The notes below the pieces were generated by a model. It was given only the letters and a program-made list of their open reading frames with translations. It was not told where the DNA came from and did no database searches. DNA of 64,000 nt from Pseudoneobacillus sp052180215 (GTDB lineage: Bacteria; Bacillota; Bacilli; Bacillales; Cytobacillaceae), in the NCBI RefSeq assembly GCF_052180215.1, contig NZ_CP197471.1:840001-904000 (forward strand), written 5' to 3'. The position numbers and the translations under genes are program-made. Below, piece after piece: positions 39,807 through 48,638 of the stretch. Position 1 is the first letter of the stretch; each line of letters opens with the position of its first letter.

Positions 39807-41914
39807 AAGTAGTTTTTGGTCCCGCTGTAAAGCTATTGAATCAATTATCATTTTTTAAAAAATTTATGGTACTCTTTCTCATTATCCTTTTAACTGTGTC
39901 AGTATTATCCATGAACATGGTAATTAAAACTCAAAATGAAATATCTTTTGCTGAAAAAGAACGCACAGGCGTTAAGGTCTTACAGGAAATTTTTCCACTT
40001 ATAAAATTAGCACAACAGCATCGTGGCCTGACCGTAAATGTGCTGAGTGGTGATCGTGAAGCTGAATCCAAATTAAATGAAGTTAAGTTGAAAATTCAGG
40101 ATCAGTTAATCGTATTAGAAAAGCATGTTAAGCAGGAAGAAAATATACCTAAGGTGTCTAATGGAATAAAAAATATTCAGGCCAAATGGAACGAAGTGGA
40201 TAGAGAGAGCATTCATCTATCCATTCCCGATAGCATTAATATCCATAACGAATTAATAAATCTATTGTTTCAAATTTTAATTAATAATTCTGATGAAACA
40301 AACCTTTCATTAGATCCAAATTTGGTAAACAATCACCTGAACAATTTGTTAGTAAATAATCTACCCCAAATCACAGAATATATGGGGAAATCAAGAGCAA
40401 CAGGCGTTGGAATTGCGACGAGACAAACAATGACGCAAGAGGAACGAATTCAACTTATTTACCTAATGAAAATGATGGATGAATATATTACTACTACCAA
40501 TCGAAACTATCAGACAATCATTGAACTAGATCCAAATTTCAAAAAAACAATAGGACAAGAATTTACAAGTTCTATTGACAATGCAAGAGAAATAGTTGAA
40601 ATCATTGATAAAGAATTGTTATCAGCAAAGAAAATTACAATTGAGCCTGGTCTATATTTTGAAAAAACGACTGATACAATAAATTCAATATTTAGCCTAC
40701 TTGAAATCCAATCAAGACAACTTGACGGATTACTACTCTCAGATATACAAAAAATGAAATCAGGGCAGAAAGTAGTTATTGGTTCTGTAACAGGGGGGAT
40801 ACTTCTTCTAGTTTATCTGGTGTTGGGATTTTATTTTGGAATTAAGAATCAAGTTTTAAACATAGAGAAGTTCACAGAGTATGTGGCAGCTGGAGATTTG
40901 TCGGGGAAAATCTCAGTTTATTCACGTGATGAATTTGCTACAATAAGTGAGTCATTAAATAGAATGGTATCATCGTTTAGCGAAGTAATTCTCAATAGCC
41001 AAAATGTGTCTCAAGAAGTAGCGGCAGCAAGCCAAGAACTTCTTGCTATTACGGAAGAAACGACCCAAGCAACCAATACCATTAGTTCTTCTATTGAAGA
41101 GGTTGCATCCTTTATAGAGAAGCAATCTATTCAAGCAAATAGTGATGTGGATTTAGTAACAAAATTATCTGAACAACTATCGTTTATTACAGAAAGGTCC
41201 CAAAAGGTATCGCTGTTTACATTGAAAACCACAGAAGAGGCAGAATTAGGGAATGAGAATATAAAAGAAGCTATAAATCAAATGAAAACGATAGAACAGG
41301 CTGTAAATGAAACGTTAAAGGTAATACAAAAATTAGTCGAACGTTCAAAAGAAGTTGGCACAATTTTAGATGTTATTACATCTATTGCTGAGCAAACAAA
41401 CCTTTTAAGTTTAAATGCAGCCATTGAAGCAGCACGTGCAGGGGAACATGGTAAGGGGTTTGCCGTAGTTGCTAACGAGGTAAGAAAGTTGGCTGATGAG
41501 TCCTCATCTTCAGCAGGGAAAATACGGAAGTTAATATTCGATATCCAACAAGATACTTTATTGACTGTTTCTTCAATGGAATCTGTCTCAAAAGAAACAA
41601 ATGAGGGAATGCTTTTAATTCAAGTAGCTGGGGAATCATTTTCTAGTATAAATGGAAGAACAAATGATGTTGCAAATGAAATTAAAAACGTTGTTGTTTA
41701 TACTGAAGAGATGTCTAAAAAAGCAGAAGAGTTAAATATTTCTATTTTGAGTTCTTCACAGCAAGTGAAAATAATAGACGAGAATACTCAAATGGTTGCT
41801 GCCTCAACAGAAGAACAATTAGCTTCCATGGAAGAAATTGCATCTTCTGTTAATGAACTTAATGTTAGAGCAGAAAACTTACAGAATATAATTGATACTT
41901 TCAAAATTGGATGA
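39803..41914 (+). CDS. methyl-accepting chemotaxis protein with NIT-like sensor
   Basis: A 703-residue transmembrane chemoreceptor. Membrane segments are at about 20-40 and 328-350, enclosing an all-helical periplasmic-side sensor of about 280 residues. The sensor fits the NIT (nitrate/nitrite) family: KLAQQHRGLTVNVLSGDREA near its start and a second helical half with YMGKSRATGVGIATR. A HAMP domain (about 350-405) and the signalling domain with hairpin tip EQTNLLSLNAAIEAARAGEHGKGFAVVA (quoted in part: EQTNLLSLNAAIEAARAGEH) follow. AAGGAGAATTC precedes the start. Coupling with the GGDEF-EAL gene suggests joint control of motility and c-di-GMP. Confidence 0.92.
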   Translation: MKVVFGPAVKLLNQLSFFKKFMVLFLIILLTVSVLSMNMVIKTQNEISFAEKERTGVKVLQEIFPLIKLAQQHRGLTVNVLSGDREAESKLNEVKLKIQDQLIVLEKHVKQEENIPKVSNGIKNIQAKWNEVDRESIHLSIPDSINIHNELINLLFQILINNSDETNLSLDPNLVNNHLNNLLVNNLPQITEYMGKSRATGVGIATRQTMTQEERIQLIYLMKMMDEYITTTNRNYQTIIELDPNFKKTIGQEFTSSIDNAREIVEIIDKELLSAKKITIEPGLYFEKTTDTINSIFSLLEIQSRQLDGLLLSDIQKMKSGQKVVIGSVTGGILLLVYLVLGFYFGIKNQVLNIEKFTEYVAAGDLSGKISVYSRDEFATISESLNRMVSSFSEVILNSQNVSQEVAAASQELLAITEETTQATNTISSSIEEVASFIEKQSIQANSDVDLVTKLSEQLSFITERSQKVSLFTLKTTEEAELGNENIKEAINQMKTIEQAVNETLKVIQKLVERSKEVGTILDVITSIAEQTNLLSLNAAIEAARAGEHGKGFAVVANEVRKLADESSSSAGKIRKLIFDIQQDTLLTVSSMESVSKETNEGMLLIQVAGESFSSINGRTNDVANEIKNVVVYTEEMSKKAEELNISILSSSQQVKIIDENTQMVAASTEEQLASMEEIASSVNELNVRAENLQNIIDTFKIG

Positions 41915-42055
41915 ATTTTTTAAAGATAAGTTTAAAAGAGAAAATATTTGTTTGGTTTAGTCGGTTTTCATTTGGAATAGATTAGGGATTGCTTAGTCAT
42001 TTTATTGAAAGTGGTTTATTAAAATAATATAAGATGGAATTTGGTTTTTAAATTT

Positions 42056-42080
42056 AAAGAGCTCACTGTGGGCTCTTTTT
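42056..42080 (+). terminator. terminator of the GGDEF-EAL/MCP operon
   Basis: AAAGAGCTCACTGTGGGCTCTTT, stem AAGAGCT/GGCTCTT with a short loop, followed by TT and C-rich sequence. About 140 bases after the MCP stop. Confidence 0.75.
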
Positions 42081-42212
42081 CTATGTGTAACTACCTTTGT
42101 CAAAATGCAACAATCATTTTAAAAAATACGCTATACTTAAGGTGAAAAAACAAAATTATATTAAATAGTCATAGTGAATATAATAATGAAGCAAAAAGAG
42201 AGGAGTGAGAAT

Positions 42213-43286
42213 TTGCCTACAAAGCGTAGCCTAAAAGCAAAAGATTTGGAAATGTTAAAAAGAGAGATTCATTATCTTGAAGAAACGGAGAGAATCACAG
42301 CAGAACAATCAAAGGATATTCAAGATTTATATGAAGTAAAACCAGGTTTATCTTTTACTAAGACACTTCTATATGTTGGCTCGATTTTAATTGGTGCTGG
42401 AATCCTTAGCTTTATCGCCAGCAACTGGGGTGAAATCGGTAAACTAGCCAAATTTATTCTTATACTTGGATTGTATGTTGGAAGTATTTTTGCCGGTTTT
42501 AAGATGGAAACTCAGTACCCCAAAACGTCAAAAAGCTTTTATTATTTAGGAGTTTTCGTATTTGGAGCAGGCATTTTCCTCATAGGACAAATGTTTAACT
42601 TTGGAGGAGAATTTCAGGATGCCTTTTTATGGTGGTCATTAGGAATTTTACCACTTGCCTGGGTATTAAAAGATAAATGGATTTTAATGCTAGCCTCATT
42701 GTTTGTTCTTATCTATTTAAGTAACCAACTAGATTGGTTTTCTGGTACTATCCCATATTGGATCCTCCTATGGATAGGAGCTATCTATGTACTAAATGAG
42801 AAAATCGGTTTTTCAAAGGTGACAGGCTTTATTACAGGAATACAACTACTTGCTTTCATTGGAACACTATTAAACTTTTTCATAAGAGGCGATGATGAAT
42901 GGATCTACCTATATGGACTAGTGTATTTAGTGTTAGGGCTAGCACTTGTTTTGGTTAGATCAAACATCCGAAATGTATATATTTCGCTAGGGCACCTAGT
43001 ACACGGCGCAGCAGCCTTCCTATTATCCTTTGAGGATGTTTGGCCAAACGATTGGATTTATATTCCTTTTTCTCTATTATATGTGCTTTTTTTATTTTAT
43101 CTGATCAAAAGAGGAAGCTTATTAAGTATCGTTATTTTATGCTTCATGATTTTCCGTTTTTATTTAGATATTTCTTTTGCGTTTTTACCAAAGTCGTTTG
43201 TTTTTATCATCGGAGGTCTACTATTACTCGGCTTCGGTTTTTATTTTGAAAAACAACGTAAAAAAGGGGGAACTGGTCATGACTAA
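42213..43286 (+). CDS. DUF2157 domain membrane protein
   Basis: A 357-residue membrane protein with about ten segments after a charged cytoplasmic N terminus (about 1-45). The DUF2157 signature region is visible as LLYVGSILIGAGILSFIASN and the following KLAKFILILGLYVGSIFAG. The start is the TTG at 42213: AGGAGTGAG lies seven bases upstream, whereas the ATG 39 bases earlier has no ribosome binding site. It overlaps the GDYXXLXY gene by 8 bp. Such pairs are common in Bacillaceae; the function is unknown. Confidence 0.85.
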   Translation: MPTKRSLKAKDLEMLKREIHYLEETERITAEQSKDIQDLYEVKPGLSFTKTLLYVGSILIGAGILSFIASNWGEIGKLAKFILILGLYVGSIFAGFKMETQYPKTSKSFYYLGVFVFGAGIFLIGQMFNFGGEFQDAFLWWSLGILPLAWVLKDKWILMLASLFVLIYLSNQLDWFSGTIPYWILLWIGAIYVLNEKIGFSKVTGFITGIQLLAFIGTLLNFFIRGDDEWIYLYGLVYLVLGLALVLVRSNIRNVYISLGHLVHGAAAFLLSFEDVWPNDWIYIPFSLLYVLFLFYLIKRGSLLSIVILCFMIFRFYLDISFAFLPKSFVFIIGGLLLLGFGFYFEKQRKKGGTGHD

Positions 43287-43809
43287 ACGAACGAAACATT
43301 TATGGTTAGCATGTGCACTGCCAGTTCTCATCTTACTAGCTATGGCTGTAACTCCGCTTTACACGCTATTAGTTGGTGATGAAATCCTTCTTCAAACTAA
43401 GCCGGTTGACCCATCAGATTTATTTCGTGGCGATTATATCACTCTCCGTTATGAAGCAGAGGAAGTGCCTCGTAATTTGTTGGAAAAGGATGTCTTAGCT
43501 GAGCTGGATAAAGGACATGGTGACGTTACCGTTTTTGTTGCCTTAGAAAAAAAGAATGGGGTTCATGTTCCTATTCACGTAACCTTGCAAAAACCTAAAA
43601 AGGGCATTTATCTTAAAGGGAAGCTTAGTTATGTTTGGTCGGATATCGGTCAAAAAGAAGTAGCGAATATCCGCTATAGTTTAGATAAATACTTTGTAGA
43701 AGATAACACAGGGCTTGAATGGGAAAATGCAGCTGCGAAGGGTGAAGTTTTAGCAAAAGTAAAAGTAAAAAATGGTTATGCATATTTGGTAGATATTAAG
43801 AAGAAATAG
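43279..43809 (+). CDS. GDYXXLXY domain protein
   Basis: A 176-residue membrane-anchored protein. One N-terminal membrane segment (HLWLACALPVLILLAMAVTP, about 7-27) is followed by an extracytoplasmic domain with the naming motif FRGDYITLRYE (about 49-59). The start at 43279 overlaps the end of the DUF2157 gene by 8 bp and has AAAGGGGGAACTGGTC upstream. The two proteins probably act together in the membrane. Function unknown. Confidence 0.88.
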   Translation: MTKRTKHLWLACALPVLILLAMAVTPLYTLLVGDEILLQTKPVDPSDLFRGDYITLRYEAEEVPRNLLEKDVLAELDKGHGDVTVFVALEKKNGVHVPIHVTLQKPKKGIYLKGKLSYVWSDIGQKEVANIRYSLDKYFVEDNTGLEWENAAAKGEVLAKVKVKNGYAYLVDIKKK

Positions 43810-43811
43810 TT

Positions 43812-43848
43812 AAAAAATGGATGGTTCTTAGAAACCATCCATTTTTTA
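43812..43848 (+). terminator. terminator of the DUF2157/GDYXXLXY operon
   Basis: AAAAAATGGATGGTT-TCTTAG type loop-AACCATCCATTTTTT, starting right after the stop. Confidence 0.9.
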
Positions 43849-43963
43849 CTTTAGCTTAATAATTTCATAACAAAAACTATATATCAATCTAATATTACGT
43901 TTACAATTATTTAGTTTAATAGTAAGAGTAGTAACCAACAAAAAACTGGAGGTTATCCTTACA

Positions 43964-46138
43964 ATGAAAAACTCTAATAAAAAGACGTTAGCATTTGCCT
44001 TAGCACTTGGACTGATGATTCCCGCTGTTACTCCTGCCACAGCAGCATCTGTGAAGGATGTAAAAATTGATTCTGTTAAGTTTAATGGAATGAAGGCACC
44101 AACAACCGTAGAGCAAATGGTGAAAACCTATACGGATGCATCTGTAGAAGTGAAATATAGTAACGGCGACGTTAAGAAGTTTCCATTAACATATCATTAT
44201 TTATTCAAATCAGAAGATAAAGTAGCAACGAATAAAGGGGAAAAGATTGCAGCTGGGATTCCAATTGATGTAAATGGAAATCCTATTGTCGATCCAAGCA
44301 CTCCAGAAAAAACTTACTTTGTATCGGATGCACCAGATTCAAATAGTTTTTTAAATCCAATAAACGGTAATCTATATATGGTTACTCATTATGAATATGA
44401 CACAATGGATGCAGCAGGGAATTCAACTTACGGCTTAGTACCAGCATCTATGTCTCTCACTAAATTTAATCAAGACAAAAATACAGGTGAGTTAACGGTT
44501 GCTGAAGTAAAGAAAATTGATTTTTCTGAAGTGAACGGGCTTTGGATCCCATGTAACGGTTCTGTTTCTCCTTGGAACACACATTTAGGTTCAGAAGAGT
44601 ATGAGCCAGATGCACGTAGCTTTGAATTTGATCCAGAATCTTCCGCAGCAACTTGGACAAAAAGTTATGCCAAATTATATTTTGGTGATGAAAAGAAAGC
44701 AAACCCATATTTTTATGGATATGTTCCAGAGATTAAAGTAAATGCTGATGGTTCTACAAAAGTAGTCAAGCACTATAGCATGGGTCGAAAATCTCATGAA
44801 TTATCGAAAGTTATGGCAGACAACCGTACAGTCTTCTTTGGAGATGATGGTACAAACACGATGATGTTTATGTATGTGGCAGACAAAGCTGCTGACCTAT
44901 CTTCAGGGACGTTATATGCGGCTAAGTTTAATCAAACGGGTACAGAAAATGGCGGGTCTGGTGAACTTCAATGGATAAACCTTGGACATGCTACTGATAC
45001 TGAAATTAAAAAAATCATTGATAAAGGAACAAAATTTAGCGACATCTTTGAAACTTCTGATCAGCCTACAGAAGGTTTTACAGCTATTAAGCAATACTCT
45101 TACGGAAAAACGGAGTATTTAAAGGTTAAAAAAGGTATGGAAAAAGCCGCTGCCTTTCTTGAATCACGTCGATATGCTGCCATCTTAGGAGCTACTTCCG
45201 AATTTAATAAAATGGAGGGTATGACGGTAAATAATAAAGATAAAAAAGTATATGTGGCGATGTCAGACGTAAGTAAATCAATGGAAAAGGATACAAAAGG
45301 TATAGACCCTGCTGACCATATTCAATTACCAAAAAGAAAATCAGGTGTAACTTTCCAAATTAACCTTTCTGGTGGCCAAAAAGATCATAAAGGGAACAGT
45401 ATTCATAGTGCTTATGTTGCTTCTTCTATGAATGGATTGTTAGTAGGTGAGGATCTTGCTACTCCCGATGCTTATGGAAATACAGCTAACCCGGATAAGA
45501 TTGCTAATCCAGATAATCTTAGCTTTTCAGAAGCAATGAGAACGTTGTTTATTGGTGAAGACAGTGGTATGCATACAAACAACTTTGTATGGGCGTACAA
45601 TGTCGATACGAAGGAGTTATCACGTGTTTTATCCACTCCTACTGGAGCCGAATCAACTGGATTACAAATGGCAGATGATCGGAACGGTTTTGCTTACCTG
45701 ATGAGTAATTTCCAACATCCTGGTGATGAGGTTGACGGGAAAGAAATAACGGCAGTAAACAAAGAAGAATTACTAAAAGCGGTAGATCGAGAAATAGGTA
45801 TCAACAAAACGGGTGGAGTTGGTTATATTTCTGGATTACCATCCATGACTGTAATGCCTAAAGATGAACCAAAAAAGCCAGCTCCTGAAAAGAAAAAGTA
45901 CTGGGATGGGGTTGAAGTAAAAGAAGGTCAGATTGGTAAAGTTATGTTAAAAGGTAAAATTACCTTATACAAACAAACGTCAAAAGGTCTTGAGAAGGTG
46001 CGAACCTTAAACTCAGGTAGCGGATACCGTGTTTATAGCATGGATACCAAAAGCAAGATCTACCATGTGGGGGCAAAACAAGTTATTAAATTTGATTCCA
46101 AAGTAACGTATTCTGCATTACCCACTAATTTAAAATAA
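43964..46138 (+). CDS. PhoX family phosphatase (DUF839), secreted
   Basis: A 724-residue exported protein of the PhoX/DUF839 family of calcium- and iron-dependent phosphatases. The N terminus is a Sec-type signal (LAFALALGLMIPAVTPATAA, cleavage near residue 27); the twin-arginine motif of the best-known PhoX enzymes is absent. Family landmarks include IPCNGSVSPWNTHLGSEEYE (about 196-215, Cys/Glu metal ligands), FFGDDGTNTMMFMYVADKAA and LFIGEDSGMHTNNFVWAYN. The C-terminal 70 residues (KKKYWDGVEVKEGQIGKV onward) form an extra repeat-like domain that may bind the envelope. RBS CTGGAGG. No convincing Pho box was found. Confidence 0.88.
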   Translation: MKNSNKKTLAFALALGLMIPAVTPATAASVKDVKIDSVKFNGMKAPTTVEQMVKTYTDASVEVKYSNGDVKKFPLTYHYLFKSEDKVATNKGEKIAAGIPIDVNGNPIVDPSTPEKTYFVSDAPDSNSFLNPINGNLYMVTHYEYDTMDAAGNSTYGLVPASMSLTKFNQDKNTGELTVAEVKKIDFSEVNGLWIPCNGSVSPWNTHLGSEEYEPDARSFEFDPESSAATWTKSYAKLYFGDEKKANPYFYGYVPEIKVNADGSTKVVKHYSMGRKSHELSKVMADNRTVFFGDDGTNTMMFMYVADKAADLSSGTLYAAKFNQTGTENGGSGELQWINLGHATDTEIKKIIDKGTKFSDIFETSDQPTEGFTAIKQYSYGKTEYLKVKKGMEKAAAFLESRRYAAILGATSEFNKMEGMTVNNKDKKVYVAMSDVSKSMEKDTKGIDPADHIQLPKRKSGVTFQINLSGGQKDHKGNSIHSAYVASSMNGLLVGEDLATPDAYGNTANPDKIANPDNLSFSEAMRTLFIGEDSGMHTNNFVWAYNVDTKELSRVLSTPTGAESTGLQMADDRNGFAYLMSNFQHPGDEVDGKEITAVNKEELLKAVDREIGINKTGGVGYISGLPSMTVMPKDEPKKPAPEKKKYWDGVEVKEGQIGKVMLKGKITLYKQTSKGLEKVRTLNSGSGYRVYSMDTKSKIYHVGAKQVIKFDSKVTYSALPTNLK

Positions 46139-46142
46139 ATTA

Positions 46143-46181
46143 AAAAACTGGATGGTGCGTAGGCGCCATCCAGTTTTTATT
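46143..46181. terminator. bidirectional terminator
   Basis: AAAAACTGGATGG / CCATCCAGTTTTT with a GC-rich loop, between convergent genes; the minus-strand gene ends inside it. Confidence 0.88.
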
Positions 46182-46623
46182 GCCATAAGGCAGGTTTTGC
46201 AACCATGAACCAAAGCATGGTCATTAATAAGAACAGATAAATCCAAACGGTACGGGTTAATTTTTTAACCAGAAGCTCCTTATTTGGATTAGGTTCATTA
46301 AATTTTTTAAGAACAGGTGTAAATGCCCGAGCTAAGAAGAAAATGGATACAAACATGACAAAGAGTGTGGCAACGATCCAAGGGGTTTTCCATGACCAAT
46401 ATTCGCTTAATATGATTAAAAGAATCCCCGAGCCTACCAACACATGACCAGCATGTTTCACCATTCTTACCGTTAAACGAAAAATATCTATGTAGATGGT
46501 TTGGACTTTTCCTTCTGCTGTCTTTAGCTTTTTTACAATGGCAATTAAAACAAAGAAGGGTCCTACTGACATAATTACGCTGCTCACGTGTAAAAAAAGA
46601 AGGATACGATAAAAAATATACAT
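46177..46623 (-). CDS. four-segment membrane protein, DUF2269/CopD-like
   Basis: A 148-residue membrane protein with four segments (about 3-28, 52-70, 78-98 and 124-144). The first segment FLHVSSVIMSVGPFFVLIAI with an early His resembles DUF2269 and CopD-type proteins; this is a structural resemblance, not a firm call. The ribosome binding site is weak, which fits translation coupled to the ASCH gene 13 bases upstream. Function unknown. Confidence 0.7.
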   Translation of the reverse strand: MYIFYRILLFLHVSSVIMSVGPFFVLIAIVKKLKTAEGKVQTIYIDIFRLTVRMVKHAGHVLVGSGILLIILSEYWSWKTPWIVATLFVMFVSIFFLARAFTPVLKKFNEPNPNKELLVKKLTRTVWIYLFLLMTMLWFMVAKPALWQ

Positions 46624-46636
46624 ATCTTACAATTGT

Positions 46637-46987
46637 TTACTCGTTAACTGGACGGAATTCATGCACCCAAACTCTCATTTGTGGAAGCCAAGGCATACCA
46701 GGGTGATAAGAAAGAATGGATTGCTTATACTCTTCTACGGTCTCAAAGCCTTCCTGTTTGGCATGCTCGTCAGTTAACTCGCCTAAAGATTGAGAATAAA
46801 CCTTCTCCACTACAAAATCCTTACCTTGTAGAGTCATGATTTCTCCTACGTCAGCGTAGCGGCCGTTTCGACGGGTAGCTGTTTTTTTACCTGCAAGTAC
46901 CAATTCAACATCCGCTGGCAACGTAACTAAACGATCGACTGAACAAGTTTTAGGTGGTAATGCATTTGAATCATGTTGATTTGTCAT
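46637..46987 (-). CDS. ASCH domain protein
   Basis: A 116-residue soluble protein with the ASCH fold pattern, a PUA-like beta-barrel thought to bind RNA or modified nucleosides. The conserved basic motif is AGKKTATRRNG (about 32-42), followed by the barrel strand VGEIMTLQGKDFVVEKVY and a helix TDEHAKQEGFETVEEYKQ. RBS AAGGAGG precedes the ATG. It forms a short operon with the membrane protein downstream. Some ASCH proteins are amidohydrolases of acetylcytidine; the catalytic set was not verified here. Confidence 0.82.
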   Translation of the reverse strand: MTNQHDSNALPPKTCSVDRLVTLPADVELVLAGKKTATRRNGRYADVGEIMTLQGKDFVVEKVYSQSLGELTDEHAKQEGFETVEEYKQSILSYHPGMPWLPQMRVWVHEFRPVNE

Positions 46988-47189
46988 ATTTAAAAATCCT
47001 CCTTAAATATAATACTCCATTACACTATCATAAAATAAGAATAAGTGCCAAACGTGGTGAGAATCACCAGCCAATTTTTTAGAAATAGTCTTCCGAAAAA
47101 GGAAAAGAAGGAGTTTCGCGGATTATGAAGAATTATAGTTTAACTCGGGTCAGAGGTCGAAACGAAAAATGAGTGTTGGAGAGGATAAT

Positions 47190-47702
47190 GTGGAAGTTTG
47201 GGATATTTATAATGAGAATAGAGAAAGAACAGGCAGAACCATTATTAGAGGTGAAAAGCTTCACGAAAATGAATACCATTTAGTTGTCCATATATGGATC
47301 ATAAACAGCAAAGGGGAATTTTTAATTCAAAAAAGAGCAAGTACCGTTTCCTCAAATCCTAATATGTGGGCCATCACAGGTGGCTCCGCCATTAAAGGAG
47401 AGGATAGCTATACTGCTTGTCAGCGTGAACTGTATGAAGAAGTGGGGTTGAAGGCAGAGAAGGGATATGCAGAAATTGTTTTATCTTTAAAAAGAGAAAA
47501 TAATTTTTGTGATGTTTGGTTCATTCAACAAGATTTTAGTCTTGAAGAATGTAAGTTACAGGTCGAAGAGGTTAGTGAAGTAAAATGGGCAACGATTCAA
47601 GAAATTAGAAAATTAATCGCTCAAGGAAAATTTAATACCTATTACTATTTAGAAGAAATTATTAAAATTGCTCAAATAACAAAAAATGGCCACTTTGCAT
47701 GA
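47190..47702 (+). CDS. NUDIX hydrolase
   Basis: A 170-residue NUDIX hydrolase. The NUDIX box is perfect: G65 (SAIKG) E (DSYTACQ) RELYEEVGL, that is G-x5-E-x7-R-E-U-x-E-E-x-G-U. The N terminus (EVWDIYNENRERTGRTIIRG) is typical of the YfcD/isopentenyl-diphosphate-isomerase-like group. The start is set at the GTG at 47190 because GGAGAGG lies five bases upstream; the ATG at 47169 would swallow that site. The substrate is not predictable. The stop codon lies inside a terminator hairpin. Confidence 0.9.
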   Translation: MEVWDIYNENRERTGRTIIRGEKLHENEYHLVVHIWIINSKGEFLIQKRASTVSSNPNMWAITGGSAIKGEDSYTACQRELYEEVGLKAEKGYAEIVLSLKRENNFCDVWFIQQDFSLEECKLQVEEVSEVKWATIQEIRKLIAQGKFNTYYYLEEIIKIAQITKNGHFA

Positions 47703-47726
47703 TTGCAAAGGTGGTTTATTTTTTTG
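47687..47726 (+). terminator. terminator overlapping the NUDIX stop
   Basis: CCACTTTGCA-TGAT-TGCAAAGGTGG followed by TTTATTTTTTT; the stop codon TGA is in the loop. Confidence 0.88.
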
Positions 47727-47746
47727 AAAAAATTTTGTTAAAGTAA

Positions 47747-47777
47747 TTGACCTTCACGTAACGTAAAGGTGTATCTT
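47747..47777 (+). promoter_or_regulatory. MerR-type promoter/operator with 19-bp spacer
   Basis: TTGACC (47747-47752), 19-bp spacer, TATCTT (47772-47777). The spacer holds the dyad ACCTTCACGT-A-ACGTAAAGGT, symmetric except for one base. A spacer too long for normal initiation plus a central dyad is the hallmark of MerR-activated promoters, so the regulator at 47800 very likely controls itself here. Confidence 0.88.
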
Positions 47778-47799
47778 AATCTCGTAAGGAGGTTATCGC

Positions 47800-48570
47800 A
47801 TGGAATATACCATACAAAAACTAAGTAATCTAGCAGGCATTAGCACCAGAACCCTTCGATATTATGATGAAATTGGGATTCTTAAGCCGGCAAGAATCAA
47901 TTCATCTGGATATCGGATCTATGGTCAAGCTGAAGTGGATAGGCTACAGCAAATCTTATTTTACCGAGAACTGGGTGTAAATCTAGAAAGTATTAGAGAA
48001 ATAGTGATGTCCCCTTCATTTGATAGAGAAAAGGCACTTAGAGAACATCGCGTGAAGCTCCTTGGAAAAAGAAATCAATTGGATTTGTTAATTGCAAATG
48101 TTGAAAAAACAATTGCTTTAACGGAAGGGAGAATAGATCAAATGTCCAACCATGAAAAGTTTGAAGGATTCAAACAAAAAATGATAGATGAAAACGAAAA
48201 GAAATATGGAGGGGAGATCCGTAAAAAATACGGTGATGAGAGGGTTGAAGAATCAAACGCTAAGCTAAAGAACATGTCTCAAGAACAATATGAAGAGGTA
48301 ACGGCACTTGCAGACCAAGTACAGTCAACCCTAGCAGAAGCATTTAAGACAGGTGACCCAGCATGCGAACTGGCACAAAAAGCGGCAGATTTACACAAAA
48401 AATGGTTAACTTACTATTGGAAAGAATACAGTAAGGAAGCACATGCCGGTCTTGCCCAAATGTATGTAGATGATGAGCGGTTTACTGCTTATTATGATAA
48501 AAAACAGCCTGGCACCGCCGAATTTTTAAGAGATGCCATACTGATTTACACTGGAATGCAAGAGAAATAA
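47800..48570 (+). CDS. MerR family regulator with TipAS domain (Mta-like)
   Basis: A 256-residue activator. The MerR DNA-binding domain (about 1-70) reads YTIQKLSNLAGISTRTLRYY, DEIGILKPARINSSGYRIYG; a coiled-coil dimer helix spans about 75-115; the C-terminal TipAS-type ligand domain spans about 135-250 (AHAGLAQMYVDDERFTAYYD). Length and layout match B. subtilis Mta, a global activator of multidrug transporter genes. The RBS is TAAGGAGG. It has its own MerR-type promoter. No transporter gene is adjacent, so targets lie elsewhere or it is mainly autoregulated. Confidence 0.92.
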   Translation: MEYTIQKLSNLAGISTRTLRYYDEIGILKPARINSSGYRIYGQAEVDRLQQILFYRELGVNLESIREIVMSPSFDREKALREHRVKLLGKRNQLDLLIANVEKTIALTEGRIDQMSNHEKFEGFKQKMIDENEKKYGGEIRKKYGDERVEESNAKLKNMSQEQYEEVTALADQVQSTLAEAFKTGDPACELAQKAADLHKKWLTYYWKEYSKEAHAGLAQMYVDDERFTAYYDKKQPGTAEFLRDAILIYTGMQEK

Positions 48571-48580
48571 ATCTTTGGTG

Positions 48581-48617
48581 TACACCTGATCATTTATGGA
48601 TCAGGTGTATTTTTTTA
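48581..48617 (+). terminator. terminator of the MerR gene
   Basis: TACACCTGATC-ATTTATG-GATCAGGTGTA, a perfect 11-bp stem followed by eight T. Confidence 0.92.
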
Positions 48618-48638
48618 TAACCTTCAAATTGTATTATA

